Positions 46,774 through 55,018 of a stretch of DNA of 64,000 nucleotides are shown in pieces; within the stretch, counting starts at the first letter, position 1; each line of letters starts with the position of its first letter. Below the pieces are notes generated by a model. It saw nothing but the letters and a program-made list of their open reading frames with translations. It did no database searches and had not been told where the DNA came from. The DNA is from Aliarcobacter skirrowii CCUG 10374 (lineage in GTDB: Bacteria > Campylobacterota > Campylobacteria > Campylobacterales > Arcobacteraceae): contig NZ_CP032099.1 of assembly GCF_003544835.1 (NCBI RefSeq), forward strand, positions 620,001 through 684,000. Direction: 5' to 3'. Made by a program: the position numbers and the translations under genes.

Positions 46774-48130
46774 ACTCTTCAAGCATCAAAACTTCAATCC
46801 TATTTTCATCAAAATCCTCAAACTCTATTTTTGAATCTTTTAAAGTTTTTGTAGTTTTTGCACCAAGTTTTTTTAAGTTTTCAACTCTAGTTAAAATATT
46901 ACCACTACCTTCACTTAACTGTTTTGAAGCAGTTTCGTAACTATTATTTAAAGCTTTTATTTGGTTTCCTATTTTGTTGAAGCTATCTGTATAATTAACC
47001 ATTTTATCATATAACTTTCCAGCCTCATCAAATAGTTTACTAGCCAAAGTTGAAGATTGTTCGCTTTGCCAATATAAATATATAGTTCGTAAAGATACTG
47101 TTAAAGTAGATGGATTTACTATTGCTATATGTTTTTTTAAAGCATATTCATACAAAGTTGGATCTTTTTGAACAGCAAGTGAAAATGCACCTTCTATTGG
47201 TACAAACATAAATACATATTGAAGCGTTCCAATTTTGTAGTGTGCATAATCTTTTGAATCAAGATTATCTATATGGTTTTTAAAAGAGCTTACAATATTA
47301 TTTAAGCTAATTGCTCTTTGCTCATCACTTTGTGCTCTTATATACTCTTCATAATCATTTAATGAAACTTTTGAGTCAATTATCATAGATCTATTTTGTG
47401 GAAGTTTTATAATAACATCAGGTCTTTTTGTATCACCATGCTCATCTTTATAACTTTGTTGAGTAAAATAGTGAATATTTTTTAAAAGTCCTGAATACTC
47501 TAAAACACTCTCTAAAATCATCTCACCCCAGCTTCCTTGAGTCTGTTTTTTACCCTTTAATGCTTTTGTTAAGTTTTCTGCCTCTTGAGAAATATTAAGT
47601 CCAGCTTTTGTAAGCATCTCAATCTCTTTTGATAGCTCGGCAAATTTCTTTGTACTATTTTCTTGAGACTCTTCAACTCTTTTTTGAAAAGAGTCAATAT
47701 TCTCTTTAAATGGTTTTAAAATATTATCAAGACCTTTTAGTGAAGTTTCATCAAATTTTTTTAGCTTATTATCCAAATTATTTTGCATAATCTCATTTAG
47801 TTTAAGCTCTAATTTTTTGCCTTGCTCTTCTAAATCATCTTTTAATTTTTGATTATTCTCTTTTTGAAAATCTATATTTGCATTTAAAGATGAGTTTTCA
47901 ATTTTAAGCTTAATATTTTGCTCTTCTAAATTTGCAATATTTTTTAATAACTCTTGCTCATTTTTTAAAAAATCATCAACTTTTTTTGATAAAAACTCAA
48001 GGTTTTGGCTCAGTTTTGCAAGTTCTATATCTTTTTGAGATATTTTTGATTTTAGAGTAAATAAAAATATAAGAGATATTAAAAAAAGAGAAAAAAATAG
48101 TATTGCCAAAATATCAATGTTTTCTATCAT
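46772..48130 (-). CDS. rmuC: RmuC family DNA recombination protein
   Basis: RmuC limits recombination between inverted repeats; it has a restriction-endonuclease-like core. The 452 residues have a membrane helix (about 7-27), a long coiled coil (about 30-190), then the RmuC domain with KGKKQTQGSWGEMILESVLE, KRPDVIIKLPQNRSMIIDSK and IVNPSTLTVSLRTIYLYWQS. It overlaps by 4 bases the gene before it (48127-48618), a likely functional partner. Confidence 0.93.
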   Translation of the reverse strand: MIENIDILAILFFSLFLISLIFLFTLKSKISQKDIELAKLSQNLEFLSKKVDDFLKNEQELLKNIANLEEQNIKLKIENSSLNANIDFQKENNQKLKDDLEEQGKKLELKLNEIMQNNLDNKLKKFDETSLKGLDNILKPFKENIDSFQKRVEESQENSTKKFAELSKEIEMLTKAGLNISQEAENLTKALKGKKQTQGSWGEMILESVLEYSGLLKNIHYFTQQSYKDEHGDTKRPDVIIKLPQNRSMIIDSKVSLNDYEEYIRAQSDEQRAISLNNIVSSFKNHIDNLDSKDYAHYKIGTLQYVFMFVPIEGAFSLAVQKDPTLYEYALKKHIAIVNPSTLTVSLRTIYLYWQSEQSSTLASKLFDEAGKLYDKMVNYTDSFNKIGNQIKALNNSYETASKQLSEGSGNILTRVENLKKLGAKTTKTLKDSKIEFEDFDENRIEVLMLEE

Positions 48131-48618
48131 AAAATTAAATCTCCAAGTTCCACACTTCTTACTTTATCAATAGAAAAAGATTCATTTGCAAGATTTCTTA
48201 CAGTTGTATCTTTATATAAGCTTACAACTTTATGAATAGTTTTAAACTCATCTTTTGAAAATAACTCTTCACTGAAATCCTCTTCAAATTTTGAGAAGTT
48301 AAGCTCTTTGTAACCATTTTTTTCAACAATATCAATCTCTAAAAAATCTAAAAGTTCTTGAATAAAATAGACTCTTTCATCATCTTCATCAAGATCAACT
48401 TCATCTATAATTAACTCAAAAATCTCACTAAGATTTTTTGCTTTAACACCCCTTTTATCTTTTATAAACTCTTCATTTACAATTTTTTGATTAAAAAAAT
48501 CAAGATGATTTTTTTCCATAAAAAATAGCATCAACTCTACTTTTTTGTTGTTTAAACCTTTTACTTGCTTATGTAACATATATAAAATTATATTTGCCAC
48601 TTTTGTCATATCTACCAT
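48127..48618 (-). CDS. Panacea/SocA-like domain protein (tentative)
   Basis: A 163-residue soluble protein. The N-terminal part VANIILYMLHKQVKGLNNKK then VELMLFFMEKNHLDFFNQKI and VNEEFIKDKRGVKAKNLSEIF resembles the Panacea (DUF4065/SocA) domain pattern, where LxKLLYF and a YGP region follow the same spacing; the YGP motif is not evident, so the match is loose. Panacea proteins are antitoxin-like neutralisers or proteolytic adaptors. It is the first gene of a unit with rmuC (4-base overlap), 8 bp from a DnaJ-domain gene. Confidence 0.45.
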   Translation of the reverse strand: MVDMTKVANIILYMLHKQVKGLNNKKVELMLFFMEKNHLDFFNQKIVNEEFIKDKRGVKAKNLSEIFELIIDEVDLDEDDERVYFIQELLDFLEIDIVEKNGYKELNFSKFEEDFSEELFSKDEFKTIHKVVSLYKDTTVRNLANESFSIDKVRSVELGDLIL

Positions 48619-48626
48619 ATTAATCC

Positions 48627-49085
48627 TTAGTTCCCATAGTTTTGCATTAAAATATCTCTATACTCATTTAACTTTTTCATCTTCTCATCATCTTGCCCAT
48701 TTAAATCAGGGTGATAAATTTTTGCTAACTCTTTGTATCTTTTTTTTATATCCTCTTTAGAAGGAGTAGATGAAAAACCAAAAAACTCTTTTGCCTCTTG
48801 TAATTTTGAACTTTGAGTATAAAAGTTTCCTTGAAAATTTTGATTGTTGAAGTTTTTAAAGTTTCTAAAGTCAAAATTTTCATAATCTTTATTTGTAAAA
48901 CTCTCAAATTTAAACTCAAATTGCTGTGCTCTTTTTCTAAGCTCTCTTTTTAAAAAATAGATGATTAAAACAAAAGATAGAACAATTCCACCAATAACTG
49001 CTAAAAATACTCCAAAATTTGTGAAAATAAGATATAAAATCCCAAAAATTATTGCATATTTAATTAGTGTTGCTAAAAAATTCAT
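48627..49085 (-). CDS. membrane-anchored DnaJ-domain protein
   Basis: A 152-residue protein with an N-terminal membrane region (about 5-50, two helices), a linker rich in Asn and Phe (about 65-95), and a C-terminal J domain (about 100-150, with FGFSSTPSKEDIKKRYKELA and the HPD motif in KIYHPDLNG). It has no Gly/Phe or zinc-finger domains, so it is a type III J protein that would recruit DnaK to the membrane. Divergent from a second J-domain gene 95 bp away. Confidence 0.85.
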   Translation of the reverse strand: MNFLATLIKYAIIFGILYLIFTNFGVFLAVIGGIVLSFVLIIYFLKRELRKRAQQFEFKFESFTNKDYENFDFRNFKNFNNQNFQGNFYTQSSKLQEAKEFFGFSSTPSKEDIKKRYKELAKIYHPDLNGQDDEKMKKLNEYRDILMQNYGN

Positions 49086-49179
49086 ATAAAATATTACCTT
49101 TTTTAAAAAATTTTGACATTATACAATAAGTAGATTAATCATAATATTTGTGTACAATATAGACTTTTAAAGGATTTTT

Positions 49180-49446
49180 ATGAGTTATGAAGATTTTATA
49201 AAAGCAGTTGAGATATTTGGAATAATCTCAACAATGAGTAAAAAAGATATAAAAAAAAGATATTTAAAGCTTTCAAAAAAATATCATCCAGATGTTGAGG
49301 GTGGAAGCAATGAGAAGTTTATGGAGCTAAAAAAAGCTTATGATACTTTGCAAGAGTATATGGAAAACTATAGTTACTCTTTTGAAATTGATGATTTTAA
49401 AAGGCAGTTTCCATCGTTTACAAACTATAAAAACTGGGTTAAGTAG
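49180..49446 (+). CDS. small DnaJ-domain protein
   Basis: An 88-residue protein that is almost only a J domain (about 5-65): FGIISTMSKKDIKKRYLKLS and the HPD motif in KKYHPDVEGG. The segment IKKRY...K.YHPD matches the divergent membrane J protein closely. The C-terminal tail (FKRQFPSFTNYKNWVK) is unassigned. AAAGGA precedes the ATG. The GH3 gene starts 8 bp downstream, so they are probably co-transcribed. Confidence 0.85.
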   Translation: MSYEDFIKAVEIFGIISTMSKKDIKKRYLKLSKKYHPDVEGGSNEKFMELKKAYDTLQEYMENYSYSFEIDDFKRQFPSFTNYKNWVK

Positions 49447-49454
49447 GAGATTTT

Positions 49455-50540
49455 ATGAAAAAAATATTATTGGTTTTAGCACTTGTAATTTCAAGTTTTG
49501 CACAAGATAAATATAGTGAAATGCAAATAAAACAGATGATTGCAAAAATGGTTATTCTTGGATTTACAGATACAAAAATAACTAAAAATAGTCAAATTTA
49601 TAAAGATGTAGAGTTTGGTTTGGGTGGAGTTATATTGTTTGATAAAGATCCAAACGATAAGACAAAAGCAAAAAATATAGAAAATTTAGAGCAGTTAAGA
49701 GTTTTAAATCAGACTTTGCAAAAAATTAGTGATAGAAAATTACTTATCTCAATTGATCAAGAGGGTGGAAGAGTTCAAAGATTAAAAGCTGATATTGGAT
49801 TTATTGAAACTTTAAATGCAAGTGAAATTTCAAAAAAAGGTGAAAGTTTCGCAAAAGATAGTTATAAAGCTATGGCAAAAGGTTTAAGTGATGTTGGTAT
49901 TAATTTAAACTTTGCGCCTGTTGTTGATTTGGCTATAAATAAAAACAATAGTGTTATATATAAACTTGGAAGAAGTTACTCAAAAGATGCAAATGAAGTT
50001 ACAAAATATGCATCTATTTTTGTTGATGAGTTAAAAAAAGAGGGTGTTCTTGCAACTTTAAAACATTTTCCAGGGCATGGTTCATCTTTGGCTGATTCGC
50101 ATTTAGGATTTGTTGATATATCAAATACTTGGAGTGAAGTTGAGCTAGAACCTTATAAATATTTTATAGAAAACAACAAGGTTGATTTAATAATGACAGC
50201 TCATGTTTATAATGAAAATTTAGATAAAAACTATCCAGCAACACTTTCACATAATATAAACACAAAACTTTTAAGAGATAAGCTAAATTATCAAGGGGTT
50301 TTAATAACTGATGATTTACAAATGAGTGCTATTAGTAAACATTATGATTTAAAACAGACTTTAACACTAGCTATTAATAGTGGAGTAAATCTGCTTCTTT
50401 TTGCAAATCAATTAGCAAAACCAATAAGTTTAAAAGAGATTGTAGATACAACTTATGGTGAAGTTTTAAATAAAAATATAAAATTAGAAAATATTATTGA
50501 GTCAAATAAAAAAATTGATGATTTATTGAAGAAATTGTGA
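49455..50540 (+). CDS. nagZ: exported glycoside hydrolase family 3 (beta-N-acetylhexosaminidase, NagZ-like)
   Basis: Probably removes terminal GlcNAc from peptidoglycan fragments. The 361 residues open with a signal peptide (MKKILLVLALVISSFA), then the GH3 barrel with LLISIDQEGGRVQRLK, NLNFAPVVDLA, the KHFPGHGSSLADSHLG loop carrying the His-Asp dyad of NagZ, and the nucleophile aspartate in GVLITDDLQMSAI (about 280). The classical NagZ is cytoplasmic; the signal peptide puts this one in the periplasm or envelope. 8 bp after the small J-protein gene. Confidence 0.9.
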   Translation: MKKILLVLALVISSFAQDKYSEMQIKQMIAKMVILGFTDTKITKNSQIYKDVEFGLGGVILFDKDPNDKTKAKNIENLEQLRVLNQTLQKISDRKLLISIDQEGGRVQRLKADIGFIETLNASEISKKGESFAKDSYKAMAKGLSDVGINLNFAPVVDLAINKNNSVIYKLGRSYSKDANEVTKYASIFVDELKKEGVLATLKHFPGHGSSLADSHLGFVDISNTWSEVELEPYKYFIENNKVDLIMTAHVYNENLDKNYPATLSHNINTKLLRDKLNYQGVLITDDLQMSAISKHYDLKQTLTLAINSGVNLLLFANQLAKPISLKEIVDTTYGEVLNKNIKLENIIESNKKIDDLLKKL

Positions 50541-50684
50541 TATAATCTCACAATTTCGGCATACTTCGGTCTATGCCTGACTTCGTTTATGTAGATTTTC
50601 TACAACTCATTTAAATTCAAATTATTCAACCTAGATCGTAACTTAAGCTAATCACTTTTGTAGGTTCATAAAACAAAGGTAATT
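50531..50684 (+). promoter_or_regulatory. structured region upstream of the DEAD-box helicase
   Basis: Three hairpins follow in series. GAAATTGTGA / TCACAATTTC (50531-50557) is a perfect 10-bp repeat flanking TATAATC; GGCATA / TATGCC (50558-50577) has loop CTTCGGTC; TGTAGA / TCTACA (50590-50604) has a 3-base loop. The first repeat overlaps the nagZ stop and could be its terminator, or an operator around a TATAAT -10. The rest would be the 5' untranslated leader of the helicase gene, whose relatives are often cold-induced through such leaders. No tRNA or known riboswitch is recognised. Confidence 0.5.
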
Positions 50685-51983
50685 ATGTCATTTTTAAATT
50701 TAGGATTATGTCCACAAATTCTTCGTGCAGTAGAAGAAGAGGGCTATACAATAGCAACTCCTATTCAAGCAAAGGCTATTCCAGTTATATTGTCAAAAAA
50801 AGATGTTTTAGCAGCTGCTCAAACAGGAACTGGAAAAACAGCTGGTTTTACACTTCCACTTTTGGAATTATTAAATAAAAACTATTCAAAAGATAGAAAA
50901 AGTTCTGTAAAAGCACTTATTTTAACTCCAACAAGAGAGTTAGCAACACAAGTAGCTCAAAGTGTTGAAGTTTATGGAAAATATCTTCCATTTAAATCAG
51001 CTGTTATTTTTGGAGGAGTTGGAATAAATCCTCAAAAAGCAATCTTAAAAATGGGTGTTGATATTGTAACAGCAACTCCTGGAAGATTACTTGATTTGGT
51101 TTTTCAAGACTGTTTAGATTTATCAAAAGTAGAGTTTTTGGTTTTAGATGAAGCTGATAGAATGCTTGATATGGGGTTTATTCATGATATTAAAAAGATA
51201 TTATCAATTTTGCCAAAACATAGACAAAATCTACTTTTTTCAGCTACTTTTTCACCAGAGATTAAAAAATTAGCAGATAGTTTGCTAAAAACTCCTGTTT
51301 TAATAGAGGTTTCAAAAGCAAACAGCACTTCACACAAAGTTGAACAAACTGTTCATCATGTTGATAAAGAGAGAAAAAAAGAGCTTTTAATTCATCTTTT
51401 AAATAAAAATAGCTGGAAACAAGTTTTAGTTTTTACAAGAACAAAACATGGTGCAAATAAACTAAGTGAAGCTTTAATAAAAGATAAAATAACTTCAGCC
51501 GCAATTCATGGAAATAAATCTCAAGGTGCAAGAACAAAAGCTTTGGATGATTTTAAAGCTGGAACTGTAAGAGTTTTAGTTGCAACTGATATTGCTGCAA
51601 GGGGAATTGATATAGACCAACTTCCTCATGTAATAAATTTTGAGTTACCAAATGTTCCTGAAGATTATGTTCATAGAATTGGAAGAACAGGAAGGGCTGG
51701 AAATAGTGGAGATGCTATATCTTTAGTTTGTATTGATGAGCATGATTATTTGTTAGCAATTGAGAAATTAATTAAACAAAAGATAAATAAAATAGCAATA
51801 GAAGGATTTAAAGTAAATCCAAATATAAAAGCAGAACCTATTTCAAATGGTAGAAATAGAGCAAAAAGTGGTGCAAATAGAGCAACACAAAGTAGAGCTT
51901 CTAAAACAGAAGATAAAACTTCTAGTTCAAAAAGAACTTTTGGTAGAAGTAGAAGAGTAAGCTCTAGTTTAAAAAGTAAATAG
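50685..51983 (+). CDS. DEAD-box RNA helicase (RhlE-like)
   Basis: ATP-dependent RNA unwinding in ribosome assembly or RNA decay. The 432 residues show the Q motif (TPIQAKAIP), motif [10 protein letters not shown], Ia PTRELA, GG, II DEAD ([13 protein letters not shown]), III SAT, and the C-terminal [10 protein letters not shown]. The tail (about 390-432) is Ser/Arg/Lys-rich ([20 protein letters not shown]), an RNA-binding type extension as in RhlE. AAAGGT precedes the ATG; the leader upstream is structured. Confidence 0.93.
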   Translation: MSFLNLGLCPQILRAVEEEGYTIATPIQAKAIPVILSKKDVLAAAQTGTGKTAGFTLPLLELLNKNYSKDRKSSVKALILTPTRELATQVAQSVEVYGKYLPFKSAVIFGGVGINPQKAILKMGVDIVTATPGRLLDLVFQDCLDLSKVEFLVLDEADRMLDMGFIHDIKKILSILPKHRQNLLFSATFSPEIKKLADSLLKTPVLIEVSKANSTSHKVEQTVHHVDKERKKELLIHLLNKNSWKQVLVFTRTKHGANKLSEALIKDKITSAAIHGNKSQGARTKALDDFKAGTVRVLVATDIAARGIDIDQLPHVINFELPNVPEDYVHRIGRTGRAGNSGDAISLVCIDEHDYLLAIEKLIKQKINKIAIEGFKVNPNIKAEPISNGRNRAKSGANRATQSRASKTEDKTSSSKRTFGRSRRVSSSLKSK

Positions 51984-51995
51984 ACTCAAATTTTA

Positions 51996-52026
51996 AGCAA
52001 GATATTGCAAAATATCTTGCTCTTTT
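51996..52026 (+). terminator. terminator after the DEAD-box helicase
   Basis: AGCAAGATATT, a GCAA loop and AATATCTTGCT form a perfect 11-bp stem followed by CTTTT. Confidence 0.85.
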
Positions 52027-52106
52027 AACAAAATTAATATTCAATTCATAGCCATATAGATATACTTTTTTTTTAAAAATATAGTAAAAATAGAAAGAAT
52101 TTATAG

Positions 52107-54191
52107 ATGAAAAAACTAAAACTACAAAATCTTGATTGCGCAAACTGTGCATTGAAAATAGAGAAAACTTTAAATAATATGCCAGAGTTATCAAATGTAA
52201 GGCTTAATTTCTCTACTTCAACTTTAACATTTGAGCAAAATATAGACAAAGATTTAAGTGATTTAATAGAAAAAGAGATTCAAAAGATAGAAAAAGAGGT
52301 AATCATTGTAAAAGAAGAGAGTAAAAATCAAAAAAGATTTTGGCAAAATTTAGACAAAAAGCTTTTGTTTATTACTTTTTTATCACTCTTTTTAACTTAT
52401 ATCTCATATAACTATATAGAAAATAGACAAATCCAAATAACAGTTTTTTTAATAGCATATATAATTGTTGCTTGGGATGTTTTATATAAGGCATTTAAAA
52501 ATATTATTGTTGGAAAAGTTTTTGATGAGTATTTTTTAATGTCAATTGCAACAATTGGAGCAATTGCTCTTTTGGATTTTATTGAAGCTATTGCTGTTAT
52601 GGTTTTTTATCAAGTTGGTGAGATGTTTCAAAGAGTTGCTGTAAATAATTCAAGAGATAGTATAAATGCACTTATAGATATAAAACCAGAATTTGCATTT
52701 GTAAAAGAGGGTGAAACTATAGTTCAAAAAACTCCTCAAGAGTTAAAGCTAGATGATGTTATTTTAGTAAAAGTTGGAGAAAAAGTTCCAGTTGATGCTA
52801 TTTTGCTTGAAAACTCTTGCTCTTTTGATACAAGTGCAATAACGGGTGAGTTTAAACCAAAAACTTTAAAACAAAATGAAGAGGTTTTAAGTGGATATAT
52901 AAATGTTTCAAATGCTGTTTATCTAAAAGTAAAATCACTTTACAAAGACTCAACAATCGCAAAGGTAATTGAGCTAATTGAAAATGCAAGTTTAAAAAAA
53001 GCAAATGCTGAAAAATTTATTACAAAATTTGCTTCTGTTTATACTCCAATAGTTGTTGTTTTGGCTCTTTTTTTAGCATTTTTACCACCACTTTTTATAC
53101 AAGATGCTTTATATTCTGATTGGATTGAGAGAGCCTTGGTATTTTTAGTAATCTCTTGTCCTTGTGCTTTGGTTATATCTGTTCCTCTATCATATTTTAG
53201 TGCTATTGGAGCTGTTTCAAAAAAAGGTGTACTAGTAAAGGGTGCAAACTATATAGAAAAACTAACTGAAATCAAAAATTTTGTTTTTGATAAAACGGGA
53301 ACTTTGACAAAAGGGGTTTTTGAAGTTACAAAAGTAGAAGCTTTTGATATGAGTAAAGATGAGCTTCTAAGAGTTGTTGCGACAGTTGAGAGCTTTTCAA
53401 CTCATCCAATAGCAAAAGCAGTTGTAAAAGAGTGCAAAGAGGAGTTAAACCTAAAAGAGCTTAGTTTTAGCGAAGAGTTTAGTGGTTTGGGTATAAAAGC
53501 TATTGTAAATGAAAAAGAGATTTTAGTAGGAAACAGAAAACTTCTTGAAAAATTTGATATAAAAATTTCACAAAATCTAAATGAGAGTTTAAATATTGTT
53601 TATGTATCAATAAACTCAAAATTTGTTGGATATATTGTTGTAAGTGATGTTATAAAAAGTGAAGCAAAAGAGTTTTTAAAAGAGTTAAAAAAACTAAATA
53701 TATTAAAAACTTATATGCTAACAGGAGATAAAAAAGAGCAAGCCTTAGAAGTTGCAAAAAATATAGGAATTGATGAGGTAAGATATGAGCTACTACCACA
53801 AGATAAACTAAAAATTTATGAAAATATAAAAAAAGATACAAACCAAACAACTGCATTTGTAGGAGATGGAATAAACGATGCACCAACTTTAGCAAATGCT
53901 GATATTGGTTTTGCTATGGGTGGGATTGGAAGTGATTTGGCTATAAAATCTGCTGATGTTATAGTTTTAAATGATAATTTAAATTCAATAAGCGATGCAA
54001 TAAAAATAGCTAAAAAAACAAAAGTTATTGTATATCAAAATATCATTTTCATAATGGCTGTAAAAATTGGCTTTTTATTTTTAGGAGCAGGGGCAGTTAT
54101 AGGAATGCAAGAAGCAATTTTTGCAGATGTTGGAGTAGCTTTAATAGCTATATTTAACTCTATGAGAATTTTAAAAGAGATTAAAAAATAA
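52107..54191 (+). CDS. heavy-metal P1B-type ATPase (Zn/Cd/Pb export type)
   Basis: Pumps divalent metal out of the cytoplasm. The 694 residues have an N-terminal metal-binding domain with DCANCA (10-15), the form found in ZntA/CadA; eight membrane helices; TGEFKP (A domain); SCPCAL in TM6 (about 348-353) as metal gate; DKTGTLTKG (phosphorylation, about 393-401); a His-Pro pair (STHPIAKAV); and GDGINDAPTLANADIGFA. ZntA/CadA-type P1B-2 is preferred over copper type for the N-terminal motif and the TM8 region. The beta-lactamase gene starts 9 bp downstream. Confidence 0.92.
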   Translation: MKKLKLQNLDCANCALKIEKTLNNMPELSNVRLNFSTSTLTFEQNIDKDLSDLIEKEIQKIEKEVIIVKEESKNQKRFWQNLDKKLLFITFLSLFLTYISYNYIENRQIQITVFLIAYIIVAWDVLYKAFKNIIVGKVFDEYFLMSIATIGAIALLDFIEAIAVMVFYQVGEMFQRVAVNNSRDSINALIDIKPEFAFVKEGETIVQKTPQELKLDDVILVKVGEKVPVDAILLENSCSFDTSAITGEFKPKTLKQNEEVLSGYINVSNAVYLKVKSLYKDSTIAKVIELIENASLKKANAEKFITKFASVYTPIVVVLALFLAFLPPLFIQDALYSDWIERALVFLVISCPCALVISVPLSYFSAIGAVSKKGVLVKGANYIEKLTEIKNFVFDKTGTLTKGVFEVTKVEAFDMSKDELLRVVATVESFSTHPIAKAVVKECKEELNLKELSFSEEFSGLGIKAIVNEKEILVGNRKLLEKFDIKISQNLNESLNIVYVSINSKFVGYIVVSDVIKSEAKEFLKELKKLNILKTYMLTGDKKEQALEVAKNIGIDEVRYELLPQDKLKIYENIKKDTNQTTAFVGDGINDAPTLANADIGFAMGGIGSDLAIKSADVIVLNDNLNSISDAIKIAKKTKVIVYQNIIFIMAVKIGFLFLGAGAVIGMQEAIFADVGVALIAIFNSMRILKEIKK

Positions 54192-54200
54192 AGGTGAAAT

Positions 54201-54956
54201 GTGAAGTTTAAATTTAAAATATTTTTTCTAATACTACTTTCTATAAATCTATTTGCTTGGGATAAGGAAGTTGAAGAGGTTTTCAAAAAATATAAAGTTG
54301 AAGGAACTATTGTAATAGAATCTTTAAATAAAAAAAAGATAAATATCTATAATGATAAAAGAGCTAGTGAACTCTTTTCTTCAGCTTCAACTTTTAAAAT
54401 ACCACATAGTTTGATAGCTTTAAATGAAGGTATTGTAAAAAAAGATTCAAAAATTATTTGGAATAAAAAAGTTACAAAATATAAATCTTGTAATAAAAAT
54501 CAAACTATAAAATCTGCTTTTAGAAACTCGTGTCTTTGGGTTTATGAAAAATTTGCTTCAAATATAGATACTAAAAGATATAAAGAGTATTTGAAAAAAA
54601 TGGATTATGGAGATAAAAATATAAAAAACAACTCTATTTTTTGGCTTGATGGTACTTTAAAAATAACTACTTTTGGGCAAATTAAATTTTTAAAAAAATT
54701 ACATTTAAATGAGTTATCTTTTAATCAAAATGATATAGATTTTATAAAAAATATTATGATAGAAGATAAGAATGAAAGCTACATATTAAGAGCTAAAACT
54801 GGTTGGCAAGGTGAATATGGTTGGTATATTGGTTATGTACAGACCAAAGATGATGTTTGGTTTTTTGCTATGAATATTGATACAAAATCAAAATCTGATT
54901 TGCCAAAAAGAAAAGCTATGACTTTGGAGATTTTAAAGTTAAAAGGGATTATTTAA
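54201..54956 (+). CDS. class D (OXA-type) beta-lactamase
   Basis: Serine beta-lactamase, periplasmic, 251 residues from GTG 54201 (AAGGTGAA upstream). Signal peptide 1-19, then the active-site STFK (63-66), FWLDGTLKI (147-155) and the KTGW box (199-202). Two class D motifs are unusual: the S-x-V motif reads S110-C-L, and Y-G-N reads Y136-G-D. The fold signature W-V-Y at 113-115 is kept. Such OXA genes are intrinsic in Arcobacter and Campylobacter relatives. It follows the metal ATPase by 9 bp and may be co-transcribed with it; spectrum cannot be predicted. Confidence 0.88.
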   Translation: MKFKFKIFFLILLSINLFAWDKEVEEVFKKYKVEGTIVIESLNKKKINIYNDKRASELFSSASTFKIPHSLIALNEGIVKKDSKIIWNKKVTKYKSCNKNQTIKSAFRNSCLWVYEKFASNIDTKRYKEYLKKMDYGDKNIKNNSIFWLDGTLKITTFGQIKFLKKLHLNELSFNQNDIDFIKNIMIEDKNESYILRAKTGWQGEYGWYIGYVQTKDDVWFFAMNIDTKSKSDLPKRKAMTLEILKLKGII

Positions 54957-54992
54957 AAAATTAATAAGTTTAAAATATTATAAAACTAAACC

Positions 54993-55018
54993 ATAAAGAG
55001 AAATTATTTTCTCTTTAT
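54993..55018. terminator. hairpin between convergent bla and lpd
   Basis: ATAAAGAGAAA, a TTAT loop and TTTCTCTTTAT form a perfect 11-bp stem covering the lpd stop codon. Likely serves both genes; T tracts are moderate. Confidence 0.65.

Noticed and set aside
50558-50604. tRNA-like element between nagZ and the helicase
   Set aside because: Stems are of 6 bp with no acceptor, T-arm or CCA arrangement; read as leader hairpins.
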